The notes beneath the pieces are model-generated. The model did no database searches and was not told where the DNA came from. It saw only the letters and a list, made by a program, of their open reading frames with translations. Positions 1 to 5,476 of a stretch of 6,910 bases of DNA are shown in pieces. A program made the translations under genes and the position numbers. The DNA is from Bacteroidales bacterium (GTDB lineage Bacteria; Bacteroidota; Bacteroidia; Bacteroidales; UBA932): the NCBI GenBank assembly GCA_021443605.1, contig JABUTQ010000359.1, positions 1 to 6,910 of the forward strand, read 5' to 3'. Every line of letters starts with the position of its first letter. The stretch's first letter is position 1.

Positions 1-82
1 TTCTTCACAAAGGAAGGTTTAGGTACGGATGAGTAAATACACCACTATATGATTTATAGGATTAACTTCTTGAACACTTTAC

Positions 83-1102
83 TTAATTCCCTATTACAAG
101 CTTATTTAATGAATACACGTCTTCTTCATCAACAATTTTGTGATGGATGTAATACACATTACCATCAAATACAGACAAGAGGTTTGAATAAGAGAAAGAT
201 TTGGATGGAAACGCCAGCAATTTTTTACCGCCGTTTTTACTCAATTTGTAAACGTTTATCAATCGGTCCTTTCTATCCACATCTGACGTAGTATTTGAAT
301 ATGTTCCTTCTGAAGTCAATGTGTACCAGTTGCCTCGCTTATTCATAAGCAATACTACAAACGAATTTTCTTCAAGATACTTGCTTCGTTCCTCACCTTG
401 CAATCTTGTCTCAAGCTGCCGTACAACAAATGAGTCGGATTCAATGGTATTTTCAAGTGTCAACGTGCTTTCATCATTCGGATTAAAACTCATCAAAGTA
501 AGTTTGTCCTTTGGCATAAAATATATCTTTCCCTCATCGGTTGACATCGGGCAAACAGACAGCCATTTCAAAGTTTGATGAGCTATGGTTGGATCTCCAA
601 AACTGCTTACGACCTCCTTCTTGGACAAATCATATATCTCAATGATGTGGTTGTCGTGTCGTCCTCCGGCATAAATCAACAGGTTATTGTTAAATGGCAT
701 AAAATCATTCATCGAGGAATCATAGGAATATTCTTCTATTGGACGACCATCTATGGAATATGTGATAATTTTACACATCATAGCATCCCAGACATAAATC
801 TTTGAGCCATCAGTACGGACATACAACGGCATGCTATACTCATATTTTGCCCTGCCTTGATTTCCCACATTATAAAGCCTTATCCCTTTGGAGTTGTATA
901 CATATACCTGTGTTTCAGTGCATAACACAAACTTCTCTTTATCAATCACTGCGATGCTGTTCAGTCTGTCAAGTTGACCATCGATTGTGCAGATGGTTTC
1001 TGCGGGTACGTCTGTAACAGGAACACTGCCATTTGTCTGCCGGCAAGAGACAAGTGCCGTGAGCAGTATGAATGAAAGGTAGATAAGTAGAGTTTTCTTC
1101 AT
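83..1102 (-). CDS. 6-bladed beta-propeller lipoprotein (lipoprotein 1)
   Basis: Encodes 339 residues. Residues 1-20 form a lipoprotein signal peptide: MKK, a hydrophobic stretch, then lipobox LVSC with the modified Cys at 20. The rest alternates short beta-strand-like segments and turns, as in the BF3164-like/6-bladed propeller lipoproteins that accompany NVEALA genes in Bacteroidales. The family's GxGxGPGE motif is degenerate here (GNQGRAKYEY, residues 80-89), so this copy is more divergent than its upstream neighbour. It should be anchored in the envelope; no substrate or enzyme activity is known to me. It is the last gene of a minus-strand unit. The 85-bp gap upstream contains no TAnnTTTG box but does hold a 41-bp repeat, so transcription probably reads through from the NVEALA promoter. 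The ATG at 1102 is chosen because it directly precedes the signal peptide. Family call fairly confident, role unknown. Confidence 0.8.
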   Translation of the reverse strand: MKKTLLIYLSFILLTALVSCRQTNGSVPVTDVPAETICTIDGQLDRLNSIAVIDKEKFVLCTETQVYVYNSKGIRLYNVGNQGRAKYEYSMPLYVRTDGSKIYVWDAMMCKIITYSIDGRPIEEYSYDSSMNDFMPFNNNLLIYAGGRHDNHIIEIYDLSKKEVVSSFGDPTIAHQTLKWLSVCPMSTDEGKIYFMPKDKLTLMSFNPNDESTLTLENTIESDSFVVRQLETRLQGEERSKYLEENSFVVLLMNKRGNWYTLTSEGTYSNTTSDVDRKDRLINVYKLSKNGGKKLLAFPSKSFSYSNLLSVFDGNVYYIHHKIVDEEDVYSLNKLVIGN

Positions 1103-1131
1103 AAGATGTTTATAAATTAGTGCTTCAGGCC

Positions 1132-1172
1132 TTTCTTCTTTAGGACAGTTTCTAAAGGAATGGAGTCATATA
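1132..1172 (-). repeat. 41-bp perfect inverted repeat, left copy
   Basis: Read on the minus strand, these 41 bases are identical to 4223-4263 on the plus strand. The match starts TATATGACTCC and ends CTAAAGAAGAAA. Similarity continues a little further (one G/A change, GCC, then AAGCA after a 2-base gap). This copy lies 15 bases after the stop codon of lipoprotein 2 and before lipoprotein 1. Its first half reads YMTPFL-stop, exactly the C terminus of the ATPase encoded at 2909-4243, so it looks like the 3' end of an ATPase gene without the gene. It contains the small dyad CTTTAG-8 nt-CTAAAG (1138-1157). Confidence 0.95.
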
Positions 1173-1187
1173 AAAAAATGTTTGTGG

Positions 1188-2267
1188 TTATTTGCTCAAC
1201 CGATATTTGATTATCCTGTCTCCTATCTCATCATCTATATTTGCAATGGCATATAAGGTGTTGTCGCTTTCGTCTATGCAAATTCTCCGCATATTGATTC
1301 CCATATCTATTTTCTGCAACGGCTTTCCATTCCAGGTAAACGAAGTGACATATCTATGCCTCACTGCATTATTAGGAAGTTCGGAGAGAGCATAATTTTC
1401 GCCGTCATAAATGCAATAAACCACGTCATTGGTTGCAAATATATCGGTAAAACCGGTAATATGGTCTGGAAGTTTGTTGTTGACTATCTGAGCATCAATG
1501 AATAATGATTCTGATTTTGGTAAAATACGAACGCCATCTATCTCGAACGTTTCCAATATCGCTCCAACAGAGATTCCAACTGCAAGTTTCTTTTTATCAG
1601 GAGATATTGCCAAACACGGCTCATTATATACTCTCCACCAGGCAAGGTTTTCCCTATTGTACGGAAGAGGATAGTTATAGTATCTTGTCAAATAATTGTC
1701 GTCACTATCTTTTATGCAGAAACGACAAAAGCCGGTCGTATCTCGTGCAGTAGGACTAAAATTTCTGACTATCAGATGGTTCTCATTGTTCAAATCAAAT
1801 GATGCAACCTCTTTCATCATATTGCTTTCACAAAAATCATTCACAATTGCTCCGGGGACATCGGCTATCATTTCTTCTATATTACACACTAACTTATTCC
1901 CAAGCATAGCATCCTTGAGCATCAGAATCCCCGATTCAGCATCAAATGCAGAGCAATTAGCCATAACGGAAAGCATTTCTCCCGGTCCACGGCCTTCCCT
2001 GACGGCATTTCTTATCAATTTGCCGCTTGTCTTGTCATATATATGCACAAAGGAATTGCTGTTATATCCAACTATTATAATATATGACTTATATACATAT
2101 ATATCAGATATATAGCGATTCCCGAAAGTCAGGTCTTCCGGTGTCAATATCTCGTATTTGCCCTTAATTTCGCTCTTGAATTTAGGCTCATTATACAACG
2201 ATCTCTCTCCGCAACCACTCACAATAAGCAGTAAAAGAACAAAAAAAGAATAGCGAATATATTTCAT
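1188..2267 (-). CDS. 6-bladed beta-propeller lipoprotein (lipoprotein 2)
   Basis: Encodes 359 residues. Residues 1-19 are a lipoprotein signal peptide with lipobox VSGC (Cys 19). The motif EGRGPGE at residues 91-97 is the hallmark of the Bacteroidetes 6-bladed propeller family (BF3164-like, TolB-like propellers), and it follows a strand resembling 'IYDKTSGKLIRN', as is usual for blade 1. Later segments repeat the pattern of a beta-strand pair and turn (for example FTDIFATNDVVYCIYDG and NTLYAIANID). Predicted envelope-anchored; ligand unknown. It begins 3 bp after the NVEALA stop codon, so the two are almost certainly co-transcribed and possibly translationally coupled. The ATG at 2267 is the only start that gives the complete signal peptide. 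The C terminus (KYRLSK) is normal in appearance, but the 3' flank is unusual because it carries an ATPase-gene end. Confidence 0.85.
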   Translation of the reverse strand: MKYIRYSFFVLLLLIVSGCGERSLYNEPKFKSEIKGKYEILTPEDLTFGNRYISDIYVYKSYIIIVGYNSNSFVHIYDKTSGKLIRNAVREGRGPGEMLSVMANCSAFDAESGILMLKDAMLGNKLVCNIEEMIADVPGAIVNDFCESNMMKEVASFDLNNENHLIVRNFSPTARDTTGFCRFCIKDSDDNYLTRYYNYPLPYNRENLAWWRVYNEPCLAISPDKKKLAVGISVGAILETFEIDGVRILPKSESLFIDAQIVNNKLPDHITGFTDIFATNDVVYCIYDGENYALSELPNNAVRHRYVTSFTWNGKPLQKIDMGINMRRICIDESDNTLYAIANIDDEIGDRIIKYRLSK

Positions 2268-2270
2268 ATA

Positions 2271-2558
2271 CTATATGGATATTTCTTCATTACATGCCGG
2301 GCAAATTCCGTGGAGACTGGTAACAATACCATAATTACGACCTAAACCATATAGTAAAGCACCACAATGTGGACATGGAATCATACATCCATAATCGTTT
2401 CCTGTGCAAATCCCAAATGATGTTGGTTTCTGGTCCGCTAAAGCCTCTACATTTGCATTAATAATAGCGTTCAAGTTTTTCTTTTCGTTGTTGACGTAAA
2501 CAAAAACCGCAATAGCAAGGAGCCCCGCCCCAGCAATTGAAAGTAGAGTTTTCTTCAT
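2271..2558 (-). CDS. NVEALA family protein with CxxC zinc-ribbon-like tail
   Basis: Encodes 95 residues. Residues 4-22 are a hydrophobic signal or anchor segment. The motif NVEALA sits at residues 36-41 and defines the Bacteroidetes NVEALA family, small exported proteins of unknown function that often sit beside 6-bladed propeller lipoproteins, as here. Beyond the motif this member has six cysteines: C51, C58, C62, C65, C86 and C89. CPHC (62-65) and CPAC (86-89) are spaced 20 residues apart like the two knuckles of a zinc ribbon. An exported protein could use these cysteines for metal binding or disulfides; the sequence cannot decide. The NVEALA site has been suggested as a processing site, and cleavage after it would leave a roughly 54-residue Cys-rich peptide (inference). 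First gene of the minus-strand operon, 3 bp ahead of lipoprotein 2. Confidence 0.85.
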   Translation of the reverse strand: MKKTLLSIAGAGLLAIAVFVYVNNEKKNLNAIINANVEALADQKPTSFGICTGNDYGCMIPCPHCGALLYGLGRNYGIVTSLHGICPACNEEISI

Positions 2559-2618
2559 AATCGCAAAATATTAAATAATTACATCCCCAAATTATTTTTT
2601 ATACGCAATATTTCTTCG

Positions 2619-2626
2619 TAAATGTA
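2619..2626 (-). promoter_or_regulatory. possible -7 box of the NVEALA operon
   Basis: Minus-strand TACATTTA matches the Bacteroidetes -7 consensus TAnnTTTG at all but the last base. It lies about 60 bases before the NVEALA start codon, and the bases around it align with the better promoter at 5115-5145. No convincing -33 TTTG is seen at the expected spacing, so this is a weak call. Confidence 0.35.
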
Positions 2627-2795
2627 TAGAAATTATTTGAATATATCATATTTACTTTATCAATACTGCATTAAAACTTTAAAAACTATATAATTTTCAA
2701 TCAATTGCATTAAAAAAAGCCCGTTCCGAGGCCCCAAACAAGCCTGCAGTACATTGAAAAAAGACTGAAAAACGAAAAAAAAGTTCAACATTTTT

Positions 2796-2810
2796 GGGAT
2801 AGGCTATCCC
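2796..2810. promoter_or_regulatory. GGGATAG palindrome, operator-like
   Basis: GGGATAG-G-CTATCCC is a perfect 7-bp inverted repeat around one base, about 43 bp upstream of the ATPase -7 box. A related half-site GGGATAT lies at 2829-2835, and GGGATAG recurs at 2862-2868, just past the -7 box. This spacing around a promoter fits a regulator binding array; the protein is unknown. Confidence 0.45.
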
Positions 2811-2852
2811 TATCCAGATTAAATTTTGGGGATATATGGGTATTTCTATAAA

Positions 2853-2860
2853 TAAATTTG
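2853..2860 (+). promoter_or_regulatory. -7 box of the ATPase gene
   Basis: TAAATTTG is a perfect match to TAnnTTTG, 48 bases upstream of the ATG at 2909. A TTTG lies at 2825-2828, with a 24-base spacer that is longer than the usual 19-21. The last three bases are also the TTG codon that would start a longer reading frame, which argues against that longer start. Confidence 0.55.
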
Positions 2861-2908
2861 CGGGATAGCATATATTTCCATAACTTAGCATCAGAAAACC
2901 AATGGTTT

Positions 2909-4243
2909 ATGGCGAAAAGAATTTTCAAGCGTAAAATTTACAGTCAGATACTGCAATGGAAGGAAGAAAATGATGGTTCATCGGCTCTTTTGGTCGAAGG
3001 TGCACGACGTGTGGGAAAGTCCACTATCGTCGAAGAATTCGCCCGTCAAGAGTATGAATCATATATCCTCATTGATTTCAACAAAGCATCCAAAGCAATC
3101 AAATCACTTTTCGATGACCTAATGGATCTGGATTACATATTCTTGGTATTGCAACAGACCTACAAGAAAACCCTTTCCCCTCGCAAATCCGTCATCATCT
3201 TCGATGAAGTTCAAAAGTGTCCTATGGCACGGCAGGCTATCAAATATCTTGTTCAGGACGGCCGATATGACTACATAGAGACCGGCTCACTCATCAGCAT
3301 AAAGAAGAACACAGACGGAATAACTATACCGAGTGAGGAAGATAGGGTTCAGATGCTCCCTATGGATTATGAAGAATTCCGCTGGGCCCTTTCGGATGAA
3401 TCCACTGTCCCTATGCTTCGCAAATTCTGGGAGATGAAGAAGCCCCTCGGCCCAGCTCACAGGAACACGCAGCGTGACTTGAGACTTTATATGCTTGTTG
3501 GCGGAATGCCTCAGGCCGTAAACACATACCTTGACACCAACAACCTCAAGAAAGTGGATGCCGCCAAGCGCAAAATCATCAAATTGTATGCAGATGACTT
3601 TCGCAAGATAGACCCGACGGGAAGGATAACCCGTCTTTTCCTCTCTATCCCCGGCCAGATCAGCAACAACGAATCACGCTACCAGCCGACAACGGTTCTC
3701 GGCAATATTGACAACGAAAAGATGTCAGAACTCCTTACCAACCTTGAGGACAGCAAGACGGTTAACTTTGCCTATCATTCAAATGACCCTAATGTCGGAA
3801 TGGAACTCACCAAAGATGACAAGCGTTTCAAACTGTTCGTGGCTGATACCGGACTCTTCGTCACTATGGCATTCTGGGACAAAAGATACACGGAGAATGT
3901 AATATATGAGAAACTCCTCAGCGACAAGCTCTCGGCCAATATCGGCTATGTTTATGAAAACCTGATAGCACAAATACTAACTGCTTCAGGGAACAAGTTG
4001 TTCTACTACACTTGGCCGAAAGACGAGAAACACAACTACGAGATTGACTTCCTTCTTTCAAGAGGAGCAAAGATAGACCCTATAGAAGTTAAGGCCTCCG
4101 GCTATAAGACTCATGTATCGCTTGATGACTTCTGCTCAATGTTCTCTTCGCGAATCAGGAACCGCTATCTCGTTTATACCAAAGACCTTAACAAAGAGGA
4201 CCAGATTGTTTTGGTACCGGTATATATGACTCCATTCCTTTAG
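2909..4243 (+). CDS. AAA ATPase, AAA_14/DUF4143 type
   Basis: Encodes 444 residues. The frame is open from a TTG at 2858, but that TTG lies inside the promoter box, so I take the ATG at 2909 (MAKRIFKRKIY...). Walker A is GARRVGKST (31-39) and Walker B VIIFDE (95-100), followed by VQKCP. The family strand ending ETGS is at 124-127, and the DUF4143 signature LVGGMPQAV at 196-204. The C-terminal part shows a PD-(D/E)xK-like pattern: E378-x-D380 in NYEIDFLL, and E393-V-K395 in PIEVKAS. Proteins of this type occur in many copies in Bacteroidales genomes. They are predicted ATP-dependent DNA- or defence-related proteins, but no precise function is established. It is transcribed alone, diverging from the NVEALA operon and converging on the XRE regulator. 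The final 21 bases belong to the 41-bp inverted repeat. Higher GC than the lipoproteins. Length is normal for the family. Confidence 0.88.
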   Translation: MAKRIFKRKIYSQILQWKEENDGSSALLVEGARRVGKSTIVEEFARQEYESYILIDFNKASKAIKSLFDDLMDLDYIFLVLQQTYKKTLSPRKSVIIFDEVQKCPMARQAIKYLVQDGRYDYIETGSLISIKKNTDGITIPSEEDRVQMLPMDYEEFRWALSDESTVPMLRKFWEMKKPLGPAHRNTQRDLRLYMLVGGMPQAVNTYLDTNNLKKVDAAKRKIIKLYADDFRKIDPTGRITRLFLSIPGQISNNESRYQPTTVLGNIDNEKMSELLTNLEDSKTVNFAYHSNDPNVGMELTKDDKRFKLFVADTGLFVTMAFWDKRYTENVIYEKLLSDKLSANIGYVYENLIAQILTASGNKLFYYTWPKDEKHNYEIDFLLSRGAKIDPIEVKASGYKTHVSLDDFCSMFSSRIRNRYLVYTKDLNKEDQIVLVPVYMTPFL

Positions 4244-4263
4244 AAACTGTCCTAAAGAAGAAA
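4223..4263 (+). repeat. 41-bp perfect inverted repeat, right copy
   Basis: Identical in inverted orientation to 1132-1172. It covers the last six codons and stop of the ATPase gene (YMTPFL) plus 20 bases of 3' flank. A dyad CTTTAG (4238-4243) and CTAAAG (4252-4257) surrounds the 8-base centre AAACTGTC, with weaker symmetry outside (7 of 9 per arm). There is no T-run, so it is not a typical intrinsic terminator. Together with the left copy it brackets a segment of about 3.05 kb. Confidence 0.95.
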
Positions 4264-4277
4264 AGCCAAGCAAGACG

Positions 4278-4514
4278 ATGGTTTCGACATTTTTCCCTCT
4301 CGGCTATGAGCTTGAAGAACCATTCCACCCAAATGCCCACACTCTGTATTGGAATCCGAATATTATCACCGATGCAGAAGGGAAGGCCATAATTGATTTT
4401 AACAACAAGAACAGTTCGTATGTGGTGAGAATTGAGGGCGTTACAGGAACTGGAGATTTCGTTTCTGCAATGAAGGTTGTAGATTTGCTCAGTCCAGTTG
4501 AAAAATCTCATTGA
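4278..4514 (+). pseudogene. C-terminal remnant of a TonB-plug/MG2-like surface protein
   Basis: An open frame of 78 codons whose translation (HTLYWNPNIITDAEGKA, then VRIEGVTGTGDFVSA) resembles the extreme C terminus of large Bacteroidetes exported proteins with carboxypeptidase-regulatory, MG2 or TonB-plug domains. In those proteins a segment like 'TLYWNP...TDxxGKA...F' is followed by a final strand and 'EGxTxxG'. The start codon is not credible: there is no signal peptide and no promoter, and the frame starts right after the 41-bp repeat and ATPase end. Homology seems to fade near residue 70, and the frame then runs antisense into the XRE gene's 3' end (4489). I read it as a fragment left after insertion or deletion. 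The family call is from memory of the pattern and not proven; a real small gene is less likely. Confidence 0.5.
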
Positions 4515-4680
4515 CGGTCTTGCCAAAAATGACTGAAAGCTTTAAGGCAAGTTCTGTCGAGGGGATGTACCTCCCGGTTTCGATGGAGTTTATTGTCTGG
4601 CGACTGACGCCGGCTCGTTCGGAGAGCTGTTGCTGCGTCATATCGTGCATTGCTCTTAACACTTTGAGATTATTTTTCAT
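4489..4680 (-). CDS. XRE-family helix-turn-helix regulator
   Basis: Encodes 63 residues, a single HTH_3 domain. Helix 2 is about QQQLSERA (17-23), the turn is GVS, and the recognition helix is about SRQTINSIETG (26-36), followed by RYIPS and a C-terminal helix ending TVNEIFQLD. This is the full length of the small XRE regulators that pair with membrane proteins in Firmicutes and Bacteroidetes. It overlaps the upstream membrane-protein gene by 11 bp (4670-4680), which implies translational coupling. It probably regulates its own promoter near 5115-5145 (inference). The N terminus MKNN is repeated at the start of its partner gene. Confidence 0.9.
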   Translation of the reverse strand: MKNNLKVLRAMHDMTQQQLSERAGVSRQTINSIETGRYIPSTELALKLSVIFGKTVNEIFQLD

Positions 4681-5098
4681 TGCGGGCTTCCTTCCTGATA
4701 CGATTCATTCGACAATTAAAGATAATTATATACAAAATTAACATTGAAAACAGATTTGCACACAGAAATGAGAGAAAAGCAAACTCATATAAACAAAGTG
4801 CAGCAATAAAGATAATGACATAGCTGATTTCCACAGCAATGACAAGGGAGCTTGCCCTGACAGATGTCGTCAGTTCATCTTCATCTTTTTCACGGGCAAA
4901 TGCGACCATCATCAAAGTCACGGAGAGGGCAATAATGTCGAGTGTTGCGAGGAATTCACAATCATAGAGAAACTTGAGATCGTCTATCCCCATGGCGGCT
5001 GAATCAATTATGAACAATATGCCCAAAAGAAGGAAGGGAATTGAACAAACAATGCCCACAGTCTTGCACCAAGTTGGGAAAAGGTAATTATTTTTCAT
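4670..5098 (-). CDS. four-helix membrane protein paired with XRE regulator
   Basis: Encodes 142 residues from the ATG at 5098. An upstream in-frame TTG at 5104 exists but is only two codons longer and sits very near the predicted transcription start, so I prefer the ATG. Hydrophobic segments lie at about 12-31, 50-68, 83-104 and 107-127. The loop between helices 2 and 3 holds the charged run REKDEDE (69-75), and the tail RMNRIRKEARNEK is positive and probably cytoplasmic. I do not know a functional name. Proteins of this layout, with a conserved EKDEDE-like loop, are common upstream of tiny XRE regulators. Such a partner could sense membrane or signal state and modulate the regulator, but this is inference. 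First gene of a two-gene minus-strand operon. Confidence 0.82.
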   Translation of the reverse strand: MKNNYLFPTWCKTVGIVCSIPFLLLGILFIIDSAAMGIDDLKFLYDCEFLATLDIIALSVTLMMVAFAREKDEDELTTSVRASSLVIAVEISYVIIFIAALCLYEFAFLSFLCANLFSMLILYIIIFNCRMNRIRKEARNEK

Positions 5099-5114
5099 AC
5101 GCAATATTTTTCTG

Positions 5115-5145
5115 CAAATATATGTGTATTATTTTAATTTGTCAA
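5115..5145 (-). promoter_or_regulatory. promoter of the membrane protein/XRE pair
   Basis: On the minus strand, TTGAC (5145-5141), an 18-base spacer, then TATATTTG (5122-5115), a perfect TAnnTTTG -7 box. Transcription should begin near 5108-5110, leaving a leader of only about 10 bases before the ATG at 5098. One half of the inverted repeat at 5130-5169 lies between the two promoter elements. Confidence 0.65.
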
Positions 5146-5169
5146 GTTAATTTTACAGAAATTAAAATA
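5130..5169. promoter_or_regulatory. 11-bp inverted repeat, possible XRE operator
   Basis: The left arm TATTTTAATTT (5130-5140) and the right arm AAATTAAAATA (5159-5169) are exact reverse complements, separated by 18 bases. Their centres are 29 bp apart, close to three helical turns. The left arm sits inside the minus-strand promoter and the site lies in the 139-bp region shared with the divergent lipoprotein gene. It is AT-rich, so some chance contribution is possible. Confidence 0.4.
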
Positions 5170-5221
5170 TTCTTTACTAATAATCTTATGCCGGTGTATA
5201 TAATAATACTTAGAAGTTATT

Positions 5222-5229
5222 TAACTTTG
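5222..5229 (+). promoter_or_regulatory. -7 box of the small lipoprotein gene
   Basis: TAACTTTG is a perfect TAnnTTTG match that ends 8 bases before the ATG at 5238. With the usual start 5-7 bases downstream, the transcript would have a leader of 0-4 bases, essentially leaderless. No clear -33 element is seen. Confidence 0.5.
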
Positions 5230-5237
5230 CGTTTGTT

Positions 5238-5408
5238 ATGAAAATCAAGTTACCACACATAATCATCACCCTGCTGGGACTTATCGGCATCACCGCCTGC
5301 AAAGAGCCTGAAGATCAGCCCAAGTGCCTATACGGCCCGCCCTACTCCCTATATGCACCCGAAGACACAGTCGATGTCACTCCTGTAGATAATAATCAGC
5401 AGGAGTAG
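5238..5408 (+). CDS. small lipoprotein with YGPPYSLY motif
   Basis: Encodes 56 residues. MKIK is followed by a hydrophobic stretch and lipobox ITAC (Cys 21), so it is a lipoprotein of about 36 mature residues. The mature part is short, acidic and proline-rich: QPKCLYGPPYSLYAPED near 28-43, ending VDNNQQE. The segment around 'C-x-YGPPxxxY' recalls the short lipoproteins associated with radical SAM enzymes in Bacteroidetes (the rSAM/lipoprotein system), but no radical SAM gene is in the window, so I give this only as a resemblance. It begins just after a promoter box. The YhcG gene follows after 68 bp with no promoter of its own, so the two may be co-transcribed. Start, lipobox and stop are clear; function unknown. 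Confidence 0.7.
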   Translation: MKIKLPHIIITLLGLIGITACKEPEDQPKCLYGPPYSLYAPEDTVDVTPVDNNQQE

Positions 5409-5476
5409 GATGTGAATCTGTAAATTGATACCGGAGGTAAAAACTCAAGAATAAAACAAAGCATCGCTTTCGCACT

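Larger units (their letters stand above)
2559..2908. other. 350-bp AT-rich intergenic region between divergent units
   Basis: No gene is supported here. From left to right it holds: the leader and promoter-like box of the NVEALA operon (to about 2650); a featureless AT-rich stretch; a short GC-rich island at 2710-2748 followed by A-runs; the GGGATAG palindrome at 2796-2810; and the ATPase promoter box and leader (2853-2908). On the minus strand the island reads GCCT-CGGAAC-GGGC followed by seven Ts, a weak terminator-like shape with only a 4-bp stem and no gene upstream that would need it. A 64-codon reading frame on the minus strand (2697-2891) crosses this region but has no recognisable features. 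Confidence 0.7.

Noticed and set aside
1..36. Plus-strand open end reading FFTKEGLGTDE then stop, as a possible 3' end of a gene outside the window
   Set aside because: Only 11 codons with no recognisable features; too short to support.
1103..1187. A separate promoter for lipoprotein 1
   Set aside because: No TAnnTTTG match is present on the minus strand in this gap.
2697..2891. 64-codon minus-strand frame across the ATPase upstream region
   Set aside because: It crosses the promoter and palindrome, has no family features, and overlaps the ATPase leader.
2858..2908. N-terminal extension of the ATPase from TTG at 2858
   Set aside because: The TTG is part of a perfect TAAATTTG promoter box, and the 17 added residues do not look like the family; the ATG at 2909 gives MAKRIFKRKIY, a normal start.
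4238..4257. CTTTAG/CTAAAG dyad as an intrinsic terminator of the ATPase gene
   Set aside because: The stem is only 6 bp, AT-rich, starts inside the stop codon and is not followed by a T-run.
4188..4526. 112-codon minus-strand frame opposite the ATPase end
   Set aside because: Antisense to the real C terminus of the ATPase and to the surface-protein fragment; no features of its own.
5433..5437. GGAGG as the ribosome binding site of the YhcG gene
   Set aside because: It lies about 40 bases before the ATG and an in-frame stop (5438-5440) follows it; no start codon lies at a usable distance.
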